DNA from: Variovorax sp. PAMC26660 | GTDB taxonomy: Bacteria; Pseudomonadota; Gammaproteobacteria; Burkholderiales; Burkholderiaceae_C | Reading direction: 5' to 3' | DNA: 64,000 bases | NCBI RefSeq assembly: GCF_014302995.1 | Contig: NZ_CP060295.1 | Location: forward strand, 3,029,501-3,093,500 | In this document: piece after piece, positions 32,470 through 42,825 of the stretch | Numbering within the stretch: position 1 is the first letter of the stretch | Layout of the letters: the number at the start of each line of letters is the position of its first letter | Program-made: the position numbers and the translations under genes | The notes under the pieces: model-generated | The model's input: only the letters and a program-made list of their open reading frames with translations | What the model was told of the DNA's origin: nothing | Database searches by the model: none

Positions 32470-35100
32470 ATGAACCCCAGCTACAAACCCAGCGACGTCG
32501 AGTCCGCTGCCCAGGCGCAATGGAGCGCCGCCGATGCCTATCGCGTCACCGAAGACGCGAGCCGCAAGAAGTACTACGCCTGCTCGATGCTGCCGTACCC
32601 GAGCGGCAAGCTGCACATGGGCCATGTGCGCAACTACACGATCAACGACATGCTCACGCGCTACCTGCGCATGAGCGGCTACAACGTGCTGATGCCCATG
32701 GGCTGGGACGCCTTCGGCCTGCCGGCCGAGAACGCGGCGCTCAAGAACGGCGTGCCTCCCGCCAAGTGGACCTACGAGAACATCGCCTACATGAAGGGCC
32801 AGCTCCAGGCCATGGGCCTGGCCATCGACTGGAGCCGCGAGATCGCCACCTGCGATCCGAGCTACTACAAGTGGAACCAGTGGCTGTTCCTGAAGATGCT
32901 CGAAAAGGGCATTGCCTACCGCAAGACCCAGGTCGTGAACTGGGACCCGGTCGACCAGACCGTGCTGGCCAACGAGCAGGTGATCGACGGCAAGGGCTGG
33001 CGCACCGGCGCCACGGTCGAGCGCCGCGAGATCCCGGGCTACTACCTGAAGATCAGCGACTACGCCGAAGAACTGCTCGAGCACACCCAGCACAAGCTGC
33101 CGGGCTGGCCCGAGCGCGTCAAGCTGATGCAGGAAAACTGGATCGGCAAGAGCGAAGGCCTGCGCTTCGCCTTCCCCCATGACATCAAGGGTGCCGACGG
33201 CAAGCTGATCCAGGACGGCCGCATGTACGTCTTCACGACGCGTGCCGACACCATCATGGGCGTGACCTTTTGCGCCGTGGCCCCCGAGCACCCGCTGGCC
33301 GCGCACGCCGCCACGCGCGACCCCAAGGTCGCGGCCTTCATCGAAGAGTGCAAGAACGGTGGCACCACCGAGGCTGAACTCGCCACGCAAGAGAAAAAGG
33401 GCGTGCCTACCGGCCTGACCGTGACGCACCCGATCACCGAGGAGCAGGTGCCCGTGTGGGTCGGCAACTACGTGCTGATCGGCTACGGCGACGGCGCCGT
33501 GATGGGCGTGCCCGCGCACGACGAGCGCGACTTCGCCTTCGCCAACAAGTACGGCATCGAGATCATCCAGGTCGTGCTGGTCGACGACGAGCCGCACTTC
33601 GACTATCACAAGTGGCAGGACTGGTACGGCGACAAGCAACGCGGCGTGACCATCAATTCCGACAACTTCAGCGGCATGACCTACAAGGAGGCCGTGGCCG
33701 CCGTGGCGCATGCGCTGGGCCAGAAGGGCCTGGGCGAGCTGCAGACCACCTGGCGCCTGCGCGACTGGGGCGTGAGCCGCCAGCGCTACTGGGGCACGCC
33801 GATCCCGATCATCCATTGCGATGAACACGGCGCGGTGCCGGTGCCCGAGAAAGACCTGCCGGTGGTGCTGCCCACCGACTGCGTGCCCGATGGCTCGGGC
33901 AATCCGCTGAACAAGCATGAAGGCTTCCACGCCGGTGTCGTCTGCCCCGTCTGCGGCAAGCCCGCGCGGCGCGAGACCGACACCATGGACACCTTCGTGG
34001 ATTCGTCGTGGTACTTCATGCGCTATTGCGACCCGAAGAACGACGAAGCCATGGTGGCCGGCGGCGCCGACTACTGGATGCCGATGGACCAGTACATCGG
34101 CGGCATCGAGCACGCCATCCTGCATTTGCTGTACGCGCGTTTCTGGACCAAGGTGATGCGCGACTTGGGCCTGGTGAAGGCCGACGAGCCCTTCAGCAAG
34201 CTGCTGACGCAGGGCATGGTGCTCAACCACATCTTCTACAAGCGCAACGAAAAGGGCGGCAAGGACTACTTTCCGCCCACCGAAGTCACGACGGTGCTCG
34301 ACGCGCAGGGCCGCATCACCGGCGGCACCACCGCCGACGGCACGAAGGTCGAGTACGGCGGCGTCGGCAAGATGGGCAAGAGCGAACGCAACGGCGTCGA
34401 TCCGCAGGACCTGATCGAGAAGTACGGCGCCGACACCGCACGCCTGTACACCATGTTCACCGCGCCGCCGGAAGCCACGCTCGAGTGGAACGACGCGGCC
34501 GTGGAAGGCAGCTACCGCTTCCTGCGCCGGGTATGGAATTTCGGCGCGGCACAGGCGGATGTCCAGCCCGTGCCGGCCGGTGGCCAGACCTTCGGCAAGT
34601 CCGCCCAGGCGCTGCGCCGCGAGGTGCACACGGTGCTGCGCCAGGTCGACTACGACTACCAGCGCATGCAATACAACACGGTGGTGTCGGGCGCGATGAA
34701 GCTGCTCAATGCGCTCGAAGGCTTCAAGCCCGATGGCAGCAGGGGCGATGCGGCCGCGCTGCGCGAGGGCTTCGGCATCCTGCTGCGCTGCCTGTATCCG
34801 GCCACGCCGCACATCGCCCAGCAACTCTGGAACGAACTCGGCTACGACAAGACCTTCGGCGGCCTGCTCGATGCGGCCTGGCCGACGGTCGACGTCGGCG
34901 CGCTCCAGCAGGACGAGATCGAGCTGATGCTGCAGGTCAACGGCAAGCTGCGCGGCAAGTTGCTCGTGCCCGCCGGCGCCTCCAAGGACGAGATCGAGAA
35001 GCTGGCGCTCGCCTGCGACGACTTCGTCAATTTCGCCGAAGGCGCGCCGCCCAAGCGCGTGATCGTGGTTCCCGGCCGTCTGGTCAATGTGGTCCTTTGA
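32470..35100 (+). CDS. leuS: Leucyl-tRNA synthetase
   Basis: Class I aminoacyl-tRNA synthetase, 876 residues. The HIGH-type motif is in [16 protein letters not shown]. The KMSKS loop appears as KMGKS at 634-638, a Ser-to-Gly change at the third position. The editing domain contains [12 protein letters not shown] and the zinc-type insert [12 protein letters not shown]. It charges tRNA-Leu and is essential. lptE follows after 11 bases and holA after that, the conserved leuS-lptE-holA operon. Confidence 0.97.
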   Translation: MNPSYKPSDVESAAQAQWSAADAYRVTEDASRKKYYACSMLPYPSGKLHMGHVRNYTINDMLTRYLRMSGYNVLMPMGWDAFGLPAENAALKNGVPPAKWTYENIAYMKGQLQAMGLAIDWSREIATCDPSYYKWNQWLFLKMLEKGIAYRKTQVVNWDPVDQTVLANEQVIDGKGWRTGATVERREIPGYYLKISDYAEELLEHTQHKLPGWPERVKLMQENWIGKSEGLRFAFPHDIKGADGKLIQDGRMYVFTTRADTIMGVTFCAVAPEHPLAAHAATRDPKVAAFIEECKNGGTTEAELATQEKKGVPTGLTVTHPITEEQVPVWVGNYVLIGYGDGAVMGVPAHDERDFAFANKYGIEIIQVVLVDDEPHFDYHKWQDWYGDKQRGVTINSDNFSGMTYKEAVAAVAHALGQKGLGELQTTWRLRDWGVSRQRYWGTPIPIIHCDEHGAVPVPEKDLPVVLPTDCVPDGSGNPLNKHEGFHAGVVCPVCGKPARRETDTMDTFVDSSWYFMRYCDPKNDEAMVAGGADYWMPMDQYIGGIEHAILHLLYARFWTKVMRDLGLVKADEPFSKLLTQGMVLNHIFYKRNEKGGKDYFPPTEVTTVLDAQGRITGGTTADGTKVEYGGVGKMGKSERNGVDPQDLIEKYGADTARLYTMFTAPPEATLEWNDAAVEGSYRFLRRVWNFGAAQADVQPVPAGGQTFGKSAQALRREVHTVLRQVDYDYQRMQYNTVVSGAMKLLNALEGFKPDGSRGDAAALREGFGILLRCLYPATPHIAQQLWNELGYDKTFGGLLDAAWPTVDVGALQQDEIELMLQVNGKLRGKLLVPAGASKDEIEKLALACDDFVNFAEGAPPKRVIVVPGRLVNVVL

Positions 35101-35111
35101 ACGACTCAAGC

Positions 35112-35633
35112 ATGAACACACGCAATGTCTCGCTGCCGCGCCGCGGCTTTCTCCTCGGCCTCACGGTGGCGGGTGCCTCCCTGGGTTTGGCCGGCTGCGG
35201 CTTCGAGCTGCGCAAGGCGCCGGTCTTCGCGTTCAAGACGCTGTCGTTGACGGGCAACACGGCCATGATCAACCAGCTTCGGCGCGAGTTCCGGGCCACG
35301 GGCACCGTGACGCTGGTGACGCCCGAGGAAGCCAAGACAGCCGATGCGGTGCTTGAAATCCTCGGTGAAGACCGCGACCGCCTGATCATCTCGACCAATT
35401 CGCAGGGCCTGCTGCGCGAGCTGCAACTGCGCCTGCGCGTTCGCTTCCGGCTGCACACGCCAGGCGGCAAGGACCTGCTGCCGGCCTCCGAGGTCTCGCA
35501 GACGCGCGACCTGAGCTACAACGAAACCAATGCGCTGGCCAAGGAAGGCGAAGCCGAACTGCTGTTCCGCGACATGCAGGCCGACATCGCCCAACAGGTG
35601 ATGCGCCGCCTGGCGGCCGTGAAAGAACTCTAG
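35112..35633 (+). CDS. lptE: LPS assembly lipoprotein LptE
   Basis: A lipoprotein of 173 residues. The N-terminus PRRGFLLGLTVAGASLGLAG ends in a lipobox with Cys at 29, followed by GFELRKAP, the usual LptE start. It plugs the LptD barrel and helps insert lipopolysaccharide in the outer membrane. The fold is poorly conserved, but the position between leuS and holA makes the assignment strong. Confidence 0.9.
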   Translation: MNTRNVSLPRRGFLLGLTVAGASLGLAGCGFELRKAPVFAFKTLSLTGNTAMINQLRREFRATGTVTLVTPEEAKTADAVLEILGEDRDRLIISTNSQGLLRELQLRLRVRFRLHTPGGKDLLPASEVSQTRDLSYNETNALAKEGEAELLFRDMQADIAQQVMRRLAAVKEL

Positions 35634-35653
35634 GCCACGGCCCTCGCGATTCC

Positions 35654-36727
35654 ATGCAACTTGCCAGTGCCCAACTCGGTGCCCACCTGCAGAAGGGCCT
35701 GAAGCCGCTCTACACGATCCACGGCGACGAGCCCCTGCTCGCGCAGGAAGCGGCCGATGCCATTCGCGCCGCCGCGCGTACGCAGGGCTACACCGAGCGC
35801 AGCTCCTACACCGTGGCCGGCGCGCATTTCGACTGGAGCGCCGTGCTTGCGGCGGGCGGCTCGCTCTCGCTGTTCGCCGACAAGCAGATCGTCGAGATCC
35901 GCATTCCCTCGGGCAAGCCCGGCAAGGACGGCAGCATCGCCTTGCAGCAGATGGCCGAAGGCGCGCCCGGCAACGACAGCACGCTCACGCTGGTGATGCT
36001 GCCGCGCCTGGACAAGGCCACGCGCACCGGCGCGTGGTTCTCGGCGCTCGAGAACAACGGCGTGAGCATCCAGGTCGACCCCATCGAGCGCGCGGCGCTG
36101 CCGCAATGGATCGCGCAGCGCCTCGGGCTGCAGGGCCAGCGCGTGATGCCCGGCGACGAAGGCCAGCGCACGCTGCAGTTCTTTGCCGACCGCGTCGAAG
36201 GCAATCTGCTGGCCGCGCACCAGGAAATCCAGAAGCTCGCGCTGCTGCATCCGGCCGGCGAATTGAGCTGGGAGCAGGTCGAGGGCGCGGTCAACAACGT
36301 GGCGCGCTACGACGTCTTCAAACTCTCCGAAGCCGTGCTCGCCGGCAACCCGCAGCGCGTGGCGCGCATGCTCGACGGCCTGCAGGCCGAGGGCGAGGCC
36401 GAAGTGCTGGTGCACTACACGATTGCCGAAGACATCCGCGCCCTGAAGCGCGTGAAAGACGCCATGGCTTCTGGCCGCCCGCTGCCGATGGCGCTGCGCG
36501 AAAACCGCATCTGGGGCCCGCGCGAGCGTGCCTTCGAGCGCGTGTTGCCGCGGCTGGACGACCGCATGCTGACCCGGCTGCTGCGCGCCGCGCACCTGGT
36601 GGACGGCATCTGCAAGGGGTTGAAGCAGCCCGACTGGCCCGCCAGCGGCTGGCAGGCTTTGCAGCGGCTGGCGCTGATGCTGTGCCGTGCCTGCAGCAGC
36701 GCACCGGTTGGCACGCGCCGCGCCTGA
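35654..36727 (+). CDS. holA: DNA polymerase III delta subunit
   Basis: Clamp-loader delta subunit, 357 residues. The N-terminus has LKPLYTIHGDEPLLAQEAAD, the degenerate P-loop region of delta. Later NLLAAHQEIQKLALL and FKLSEAVLAGNPQRVARML are typical. With gamma/tau and delta-prime it opens the beta clamp. It starts 20 bases after lptE in the leuS operon. A hairpin without a T-run lies downstream (GGCTGGAGGC at 36735-36744, GCCTC at 36753-36757 and CAGCC at 36761-36765). Confidence 0.94.
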   Translation: MQLASAQLGAHLQKGLKPLYTIHGDEPLLAQEAADAIRAAARTQGYTERSSYTVAGAHFDWSAVLAAGGSLSLFADKQIVEIRIPSGKPGKDGSIALQQMAEGAPGNDSTLTLVMLPRLDKATRTGAWFSALENNGVSIQVDPIERAALPQWIAQRLGLQGQRVMPGDEGQRTLQFFADRVEGNLLAAHQEIQKLALLHPAGELSWEQVEGAVNNVARYDVFKLSEAVLAGNPQRVARMLDGLQAEGEAEVLVHYTIAEDIRALKRVKDAMASGRPLPMALRENRIWGPRERAFERVLPRLDDRMLTRLLRAAHLVDGICKGLKQPDWPASGWQALQRLALMLCRACSSAPVGTRRA

Positions 36728-36796
36728 TCCTGGCGGCTGGAGGCGCCAAAAAGCCTCTGTCAGCCGGGCCACAGGTCGGCGTGGGAAAATGCCGAC

Positions 36797-38089
36797 ATGA
36801 ATGCGTTCAACGTCAGCGAGCACATGCAGACCCTGGGTCTGCAAGCCAAAGCCGCTGCTTTCCTCATGGCCCGTGCGGATGCAGCTACCAAAAACAGAGC
36901 ATTGAAGGCGCTGGCCCGGCGCCTGCGCGACGCCGGCCCGGTGCTGTCCGTCGCCAATCAGAAAGACCTGGAGCGCGCCACCGCCGCCGGCCTCTCGGCG
37001 CCGATGGTCGACCGGCTCAAGCTCACGCCCAAGGTCATCGAGACCGTCGCCCTCGGCTGCGAGCAGCTGGCCGGCATGGCCGATGTGATCGGCGAAATCA
37101 TCGGCATGAAGCAGCAGCCCAGCGGCATCCGCGTGGGCCAGATGCGCGTGCCGATCGGCGTCTTCGGCATGATCTACGAGAGCCGTCCCAACGTGACCAT
37201 CGAGGCTGCGAGCCTCGCGATCAAGAGCGGCAACGCCGCCATCCTGCGCGGCGGCTCGGAAGCCATCGAGTCGAACAAGGCGCTGGCGCTGCTGGTGTCC
37301 GAGGCACTGGCCGAAGCCGGCCTGCCGGTCGAGGCGGTGCAACTGGTGCAGACCACCGACCGCGAGGCGGTGGGCCAGCTCATCGCCATGCCCGAGTTCG
37401 TAGACGTGATCATTCCGCGCGGTGGCAAGGGCCTGATCGAGCGCATCAGCCGCGACGCCAAGGTGCCGGTCATCAAGCACCTGGACGGCAACTGCCATGT
37501 CTACGTGGACGACACGGCCGAGTTCGACATGGCGCTGCGCATCGTCGACAACGCCAAGACCCAGAAGTACAGCCCTTGCAACGCCGCCGAAGGCCTGCTG
37601 GTGTCGGCTTCTGTGGCCGATGATTTCCTGCCCGAGATCGCCGCCATCTTCGCGGCCAAGGGCGTGGAAATGCGCTGCGATCCGGCGGCGGCCGCCATCC
37701 TGCGTGCCGACGCTGCGCTCGATCCGAAGGCCCGGGTGATCGATGCGGTCGAGTCCGACTGGTCCGAGGAATATCTCGCCGCCGTCATCAGCATCAAGGT
37801 CGTGGCTGGCGTCGATGAAGCCATCGCGCACATCAACCGCTATTCGAGCCACCACACCGATGCCATCGTCACGCGCGACCATGTGCATGCGCAGCGCTTT
37901 TTGCGCGAGGTCGATTCGGCCAGCGTCATGGTCAATGCGAGCACACGCTTCGCCGATGGCTTCGAGTTCGGGCTGGGCGCTGAAATCGGCATCAGCACCG
38001 ACAAGTTCCACGCGCGCGGCCCGGTCGGCATCGAAGGGCTGACGTCGCTCAAGTATGTGGTGCTCGGTCAAGGCGAAGTGCGGACCTGA
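36797..38089 (+). CDS. proA: Gamma-glutamyl phosphate reductase
   Basis: Aldehyde-dehydrogenase-fold enzyme, 430 residues. The catalytic Cys is in [13 protein letters not shown]. The family marks [18 protein letters not shown] and [18 protein letters not shown] are present. It reduces gamma-glutamyl phosphate to glutamate semialdehyde in proline synthesis. No proB is nearby. It begins 69 bases after holA and may be read from the same transcript. Confidence 0.96.
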   Translation: MNAFNVSEHMQTLGLQAKAAAFLMARADAATKNRALKALARRLRDAGPVLSVANQKDLERATAAGLSAPMVDRLKLTPKVIETVALGCEQLAGMADVIGEIIGMKQQPSGIRVGQMRVPIGVFGMIYESRPNVTIEAASLAIKSGNAAILRGGSEAIESNKALALLVSEALAEAGLPVEAVQLVQTTDREAVGQLIAMPEFVDVIIPRGGKGLIERISRDAKVPVIKHLDGNCHVYVDDTAEFDMALRIVDNAKTQKYSPCNAAEGLLVSASVADDFLPEIAAIFAAKGVEMRCDPAAAAILRADAALDPKARVIDAVESDWSEEYLAAVISIKVVAGVDEAIAHINRYSSHHTDAIVTRDHVHAQRFLREVDSASVMVNASTRFADGFEFGLGAEIGISTDKFHARGPVGIEGLTSLKYVVLGQGEVRT

Positions 38090-38112
38090 TGCGCGCCCCT
38101 TCGGTCTTGTCA

Positions 38113-38141
38113 TTGGGGCGGCCACCCCCAAATCCTACAAT
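38113..38141 (+). promoter_or_regulatory. Candidate sigma-70 promoter for gshA
   Basis: TTGGGG (38113-38118) and TACAAT (38136-38141) are separated by 17 bases and lie 40 bases before the gshA start. The -10 is good and the -35 only partly matches. Confidence 0.5.
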
Positions 38142-38181
38142 TCCGCTCCACCTCTAAGTACAAATCCAAGAAGGCCGCCGC

Positions 38182-39498
38182 ATGGTTCCGCATCTCGTCA
38201 CTGCCCTGACCGGCCCGATCAACGAACTGGAGCAGCGGGTACTCGACTCGATGCCAGCCATCGAGCGCTGGTTCCGGCTCGAATGGATGGAGCACACGCC
38301 GCCGTTCTACAGCGCCGTCGACATCCGCAACGCGGGCTTCAAGCTGGCGCCGGTCGACACCAATCTGTTCCCGGGTGGCTGGAACAACCTCACCAAAGAG
38401 ATGCTGCCGCTGGCGGTGCAGGCCGCGCAGGCGGCCATCGAGAAGATCTGTCCGGAGGCGCGCAACCTGCTCGTCATTCCGGAAAACCACTCGAAAAACA
38501 CCTTTTATCTCGCCAACGTCGCGCAACTCGTGCGTATCTTCCACATGGCGGGGCTCAATGTGCGCGTTGGCTCGATCGATCCGGCGATCAAGTCGCCCAA
38601 GAAGATCGAGTTGCCGAACGGTGACACCGTGACGCTGGAGCCGGTGGTGCGCAGCAAGCGTCGCCTGGGCCTGAAGAACTTCGATCCCTGCACGATTCTT
38701 CTCAACAACGAGCTTTCTGCAGGAACGCCCGGCATCCTCGAGGATCTCCACGAGCAGTACCTGCTGCCGCCGCTGCATGCAGGCTGGTCGGTGCGCCGCA
38801 AGAGCAACCATCTGCACAGCTATGAAGAGCTGTCCAAGCGCTTCGGCAAGCTGCTGGGCATCGACCCCTGGCTCATCAACCCGATCTACGCGCGCGCCGA
38901 AGGCGTCGACGTGGCCGAGGGCCGTGGCATCGACGTGCTGACCAGCCATGTCGACGCGGTGCTGACCAAGGTGCGCCGCAAGTACAAGGAATACGGCATC
39001 AACGAGAAGCCCTTCGTGGTCGTCAAGGGCGGCCACAGCGGCAGCGGCAGCCCGGGCGTGATCACCGTGCGCGACGCCAAGGACGTCGAGACGCTGATCG
39101 GCAAGTCGCGTACCAGCACGTCCTCTGCCGCGAAGACCGGCGCCGGCAGGGACCTGCGCGAGCCGACCGAGCTGATCGTCCAGGAAGGCGTGCTCACCAA
39201 CGAGCGCGTGCACAACGGCGTGGCCGAGCCGGTCGTCTACATGATGGACCGCTACGTGGTCGGCGGCTTCTACCGCGTGCATGCCGAGCGCGCCGCCGAC
39301 GAAAACCTCAAGCTGCCCGACGCCAGCTTCGTGCCGCTGGCTTTTTCCGAGAGCGCGCACATGCCGCAGCCTGGCGCCAAGCCCGGCGCGAGCGCGCCGA
39401 ACCGCTTCTACATGTATGGCGTGGTCGGCCGGCTGGCCATGGTGGCGGCCAGCTACGAGATGGAAGCGACCGATCCGGACGCTGAAATCTACGAATGA
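38182..39498 (+). CDS. gshA: Glutamate-cysteine ligase (Acidithiobacillus-type GshA)
   Basis: A protein of 438 residues beginning MVPHLVTALTGPINELEQRV. The sequence follows the glutamate-cysteine ligase family first defined in acidithiobacilli and common in betaproteobacteria, not the E. coli type. It makes gamma-glutamylcysteine, the first step of glutathione synthesis. gshB lies 3.3 kb downstream after kup and a BenE-type gene, on the same strand. A ribosome-binding AAGAAGG precedes the ATG. Confidence 0.9.
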   Translation: MVPHLVTALTGPINELEQRVLDSMPAIERWFRLEWMEHTPPFYSAVDIRNAGFKLAPVDTNLFPGGWNNLTKEMLPLAVQAAQAAIEKICPEARNLLVIPENHSKNTFYLANVAQLVRIFHMAGLNVRVGSIDPAIKSPKKIELPNGDTVTLEPVVRSKRRLGLKNFDPCTILLNNELSAGTPGILEDLHEQYLLPPLHAGWSVRRKSNHLHSYEELSKRFGKLLGIDPWLINPIYARAEGVDVAEGRGIDVLTSHVDAVLTKVRRKYKEYGINEKPFVVVKGGHSGSGSPGVITVRDAKDVETLIGKSRTSTSSAAKTGAGRDLREPTELIVQEGVLTNERVHNGVAEPVVYMMDRYVVGGFYRVHAERAADENLKLPDASFVPLAFSESAHMPQPGAKPGASAPNRFYMYGVVGRLAMVAASYEMEATDPDAEIYE

Positions 39499-39583
39499 TT
39501 GAAGGGGCACGTTGCGGCGGCGGCGCGCAACGGCAAAATAGCGGCCCCACATCAAAGGAAACAAAAGGGCGGAGGGGATGCGT

Positions 39584-39601
39584 GGCGGGCGAGAGTCCGC
39601 T
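39584..39601 (+). promoter_or_regulatory. Small GNRA-capped hairpin in the kup leader
   Basis: GGCGGGC (39584-39590) pairs with GTCCGCT (39595-39601), including two G-T wobbles, around a GAGA tetraloop. It lies between gshA and kup, about 60 bases before the kup GTG. It could be a structured leader element or simply GC-rich sequence. Confidence 0.3.
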
Positions 39602-39663
39602 GCCATAGGTCCCCGGCGTGTCTGACGCGTCGATCAAGCAGCCAGCCCTTTTCCATCGACTTC

Positions 39664-41532
39664 GTGTCAGCCCCCAAATCTCTCTCAGCCGGCCTGATCG
39701 TCGGCGCCATCGGCGTTGTCTATGGCGACATCGGCACCAGCGTGCTGTATGCGGTCAAGGAAGTGTTCGGCCACGGCCATGTGCCGTTCACGGTCGAAAA
39801 CGTCTACGGCATCCTTTCGATGTTCTTCTGGACATTGACCGTCATCGTCTCCATCAAGTACGTGGTGCTGGTGCTGCGGGCCGACAACGAAGGCGAGGGC
39901 GGCCTGGTCGCCATGCTCGCTCTGGCCTCGCGGGCGGTGGCCGACAAGCCCAGGCTGCGCCATCTGCTGCTGGTGGTCGGCATCTTCGGCACATCGCTCT
40001 TCTATGGCGACGGGGTCATCACCCCGGCGATCTCGGTGCTGTCGGCGGTCGAGGGCCTGGAGGTGGTGTCGCCGCACTTCACGCACTACGTGATCCCGAT
40101 CACCCTGGTCGTGCTGTTCTGCCTGTTCGCGGTGCAAAAGCGCGGCACCGCGGGCATCGGCAAATTCTTCGGCCCGATCACGCTGGCGTGGTTCGCAGCG
40201 ATCGCGGTGCTGGGCGTGTGGCAGATCCTGCACCACCCTGAAATCATCAAGGCGCTGAACCCCTGGTATGCGCTGAAGTTCATCTGGAGCAACCCGGGAA
40301 CGAGCTTCATCCTGCTCGGTGCCATGGTGCTGTGCGTGACCGGGGCCGAGGCGCTGTATGCCGACCTGGGCCACTTCGGCAAGCAACCGATCCGCATCGC
40401 GTGGTTCTCGGTCGTCATGCCGGCCCTGACGCTCAACTACCTCGGCCAGGGCGCGCTGCTGCTGGAGAACCCCGAGGCCGTGAAGAACCCCTTCTTCATG
40501 ATGGCGCCCGAATGGGCACTGATACCGCTGGTGATGCTGGCCACGGCGTCCACGGTGATCGCGTCGCAGGCGCTCATCACCGGAGCGTTCAGCGTCACAC
40601 GCCAGGTCATCCAGCTGGGCTACCTGCCGCGCCTGAACATCGAGCACACCAGCGTGCGCACGGCGGGGCAGATCTACATTCCTTTGGTCAACTGGGGCCT
40701 GTTCGTGGCCATCGTGCTGGCGGTCGTGATGTTCCGCACCTCGAGCAGCCTGGCCGCGGCCTACGGCATTGCGGTGACCACCGACATGCTGATCACCACG
40801 ATCCTGACCTTCTTCGTGATCCGCTACGCGTGGAAGCTGCCGTTGGCACTGTGCATCGCATCGACCGCGGTCTTCTTCGTGGTCGACTTCCTGTTCTTCG
40901 CGTCGAACCTGCTCAAGCTGTTCGAGGGCGGCTGGTTCCCGCTGATGATCGGCGGCTTCGTGTTCACGCTGATGATCACCTGGAAGGAAGGCCGGCGCCT
41001 GATGGGCGAGGCGCAGCACGCCGATGCGATCGACCTGAAGTCCTTTCTTGCCTCGGTGTTCGTGAGCCCGCCGGCGCGCGTCGACGGCACTGCGGTGTTT
41101 CTCACGGCTGAGCCCGGCACGGTGCCCAACGCGCTGCTGCACAACCTGAAGCACAACAAGGTGCTGCACGAGCAGAACATGTTCGTCACCGTGCGCAACC
41201 ACGAGGTGCCCTGGATCCCGATGGACAAGCGCATCGAGATCGAGGCGCTCGGTCACCATTGCTGGCAGATCATGGTGCACTACGGCTTCAAGAACGACAT
41301 CGATCTGCCGCGTGCGCTCGAACATGCGCGCATGCGCGGCTGCCAGCTGGAGCCGATGACGACCAGCTACTTCCTGTCGCGCGACGTCGTGATCCCGACG
41401 CTCGGCAGCGGCATGGCGCCGTGGCGCGAGAAGCTGTTCGCGCAGATGCACCACAACGCGAGCGGGGCGGCTGCGTTCCTGGGGTTGCCGAACAATGCGG
41501 TGGTCGAACTGGGCTCGAAGATCGAGATCTGA
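39664..41532 (+). CDS. kup: Low-affinity potassium transporter Kup
   Basis: KUP/HAK/KT family potassium-proton symporter. From the GTG at 39664 it has 622 residues, the usual length. It starts [20 protein letters not shown], followed by the family motif [15 protein letters not shown], about twelve membrane segments and a cytoplasmic C-terminal domain. No ATG is available in frame near this point and the ribosome-binding site is weak, so the start is uncertain. A GTG at 39618 in another frame reads [14 protein letters not shown], which looks like a plausible N-terminus. The gene sits between gshA and gshB. Confidence 0.92.
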   Translation: MSAPKSLSAGLIVGAIGVVYGDIGTSVLYAVKEVFGHGHVPFTVENVYGILSMFFWTLTVIVSIKYVVLVLRADNEGEGGLVAMLALASRAVADKPRLRHLLLVVGIFGTSLFYGDGVITPAISVLSAVEGLEVVSPHFTHYVIPITLVVLFCLFAVQKRGTAGIGKFFGPITLAWFAAIAVLGVWQILHHPEIIKALNPWYALKFIWSNPGTSFILLGAMVLCVTGAEALYADLGHFGKQPIRIAWFSVVMPALTLNYLGQGALLLENPEAVKNPFFMMAPEWALIPLVMLATASTVIASQALITGAFSVTRQVIQLGYLPRLNIEHTSVRTAGQIYIPLVNWGLFVAIVLAVVMFRTSSSLAAAYGIAVTTDMLITTILTFFVIRYAWKLPLALCIASTAVFFVVDFLFFASNLLKLFEGGWFPLMIGGFVFTLMITWKEGRRLMGEAQHADAIDLKSFLASVFVSPPARVDGTAVFLTAEPGTVPNALLHNLKHNKVLHEQNMFVTVRNHEVPWIPMDKRIEIEALGHHCWQIMVHYGFKNDIDLPRALEHARMRGCQLEPMTTSYFLSRDVVIPTLGSGMAPWREKLFAQMHHNASGAAAFLGLPNNAVVELGSKIEI

Positions 41533-41553
41533 CGGCGGCGGCACAATCGCCGG

Positions 41554-42825
41554 ATGTCGTTCTTCAAAGACCTGAGCCTTTCGGCTTTCACCGCGGGCTT
41601 CGTCGCCGTGCTCGTGGGTTTCACGAGTTCGGTGGCCATCGTGTTCCAGGCCGCGCAGGCCTTCGGCGCCACGCCGGAGATGGCGGCTTCCTGGATGTGG
41701 GCACTGGGCATCGGCATGGGGCTGGCTTCGGCGCTGCCCTCGCTCTGGTGGAAGAAGCCCGTGATGATTGCCTGGAGCACGCCCGGCGCGGCGGTGCTGG
41801 CTGTTGCCGGCATGGGCTACGGCATGGGCGAGGCGGTGGGCGCATTCATCGTGTGCGCGGTGCTGATCGTGCTCGCGGGCGCCACCGGATGGTTCGAGCG
41901 GGTGATGAACAAGATCCCGATGGCGATTGCCTCCGCATTGCTTGCCGGCGTGCTCGCGCGCTTCGGCCTGTCGGCCTTCACCGCGGCGCAGACCGCGTTG
42001 CCATTGGTGCTGCTGATGCTCGGCACCTACCTCGTCGCCAAGCGGTTCGTGCCGCGCTACGCGGTGCCGCTGACGCTGCTCGTGGCCATCGTCTTCGTGG
42101 CGGCGCGCGGCCAGCTGGCGTGGTCCTCCGTGCACTTCACGCTCACCTGGCCGGTGTTCACGATGCCGGTCTTCAGCTGGCAGGCCATCGTCAGCCTGTC
42201 GCTGCCGTTGTTTGTCGTGACCATGGCCTCGCAGAACCTGCCGGGTGTGGCTGCGATCCGCGCGAGTGGGTACAGCGACCTGCCGGTCAGCAAGCTCATC
42301 ACCATCAGCGGCCTTGCGACGCTGGTGCTCGCGCCTTTCGGCGCGTTCGCGCTGAACCTGAGCGCGATCACAGCCGCCATGTGCATGGGCCGCGAAGCCC
42401 ATGAAGACCCGGCGCGACGCTACACCGCGGCCGTGAGCTGCGGCGCCCTCTACGTGGTGATCGGGCTCTTTGGCGCGGCGGTCACGGGGCTGCTCACGGC
42501 CTTCCCGAAGGAACTGGTTGCGTGCATCGCAGGGCTGGCATTGCTGGGCACCATCGGCGGCGGGCTGGCCGCAGCGGTGCGCGACGAGTCGCACCGCGAG
42601 GCGGCGCTGATCACCTTCCTGGTCACGCTGTCAGGCGTCACGCTCGTGGGCATCGGCTCGGCATTCTGGGGCGTGGTGGCCGGTGCCATCGCGCTCGCCG
42701 TGCAGCACATCGGGCGCGCATCCCTTGCGGAAAAGGCCCCGGTCGGCAAGGGCATCGCCGCTTCCGGCAACATCGCGCCAGACACACACGTGGCCGCCGC
42801 TCCCGGCGCCGGAAAGAACGCCTGA
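41554..42825 (+). CDS. BenE-family transporter (benzoate/H+ symporter family)
   Basis: A protein of 423 residues with about twelve hydrophobic segments. The sequence has BenE landmarks such as AFTAGFVAVLVGFTSSVAIV, IAWSTPGAAVL and VTMASQNLPGVAAIRASGY. Characterised members import benzoate, but the family is broader and no benzoate genes are near. It starts 21 bases after kup, and its stop overlaps the gshB start (TGATG), so its expression is tied to glutathione synthesis. Confidence 0.85.
   Translation: MSFFKDLSLSAFTAGFVAVLVGFTSSVAIVFQAAQAFGATPEMAASWMWALGIGMGLASALPSLWWKKPVMIAWSTPGAAVLAVAGMGYGMGEAVGAFIVCAVLIVLAGATGWFERVMNKIPMAIASALLAGVLARFGLSAFTAAQTALPLVLLMLGTYLVAKRFVPRYAVPLTLLVAIVFVAARGQLAWSSVHFTLTWPVFTMPVFSWQAIVSLSLPLFVVTMASQNLPGVAAIRASGYSDLPVSKLITISGLATLVLAPFGAFALNLSAITAAMCMGREAHEDPARRYTAAVSCGALYVVIGLFGAAVTGLLTAFPKELVACIAGLALLGTIGGGLAAAVRDESHREAALITFLVTLSGVTLVGIGSAFWGVVAGAIALAVQHIGRASLAEKAPVGKGIAASGNIAPDTHVAAAPGAGKNA

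Noticed and set aside
32392..35121. A 909-codon open frame on the minus strand opposite leuS
   Set aside because: leuS is certain on the plus strand. The opposite frame is an effect of high GC and codon bias; it has a His/Ala/Arg/Gln-rich composition and no recognisable domain.
39618..40241. A separate gene beginning [14 protein letters not shown]
   Set aside because: After about 16 codons it runs in an alternative frame inside kup with Arg-rich composition. Only its first codons are of interest as a possible kup N-terminus.
39685..42594. A 969-codon minus-strand frame opposite kup and the BenE-family gene
   Set aside because: It spans two clear membrane-protein genes and is rich in His, Arg, Gln and Asp without any domain, as expected for an antisense shadow.
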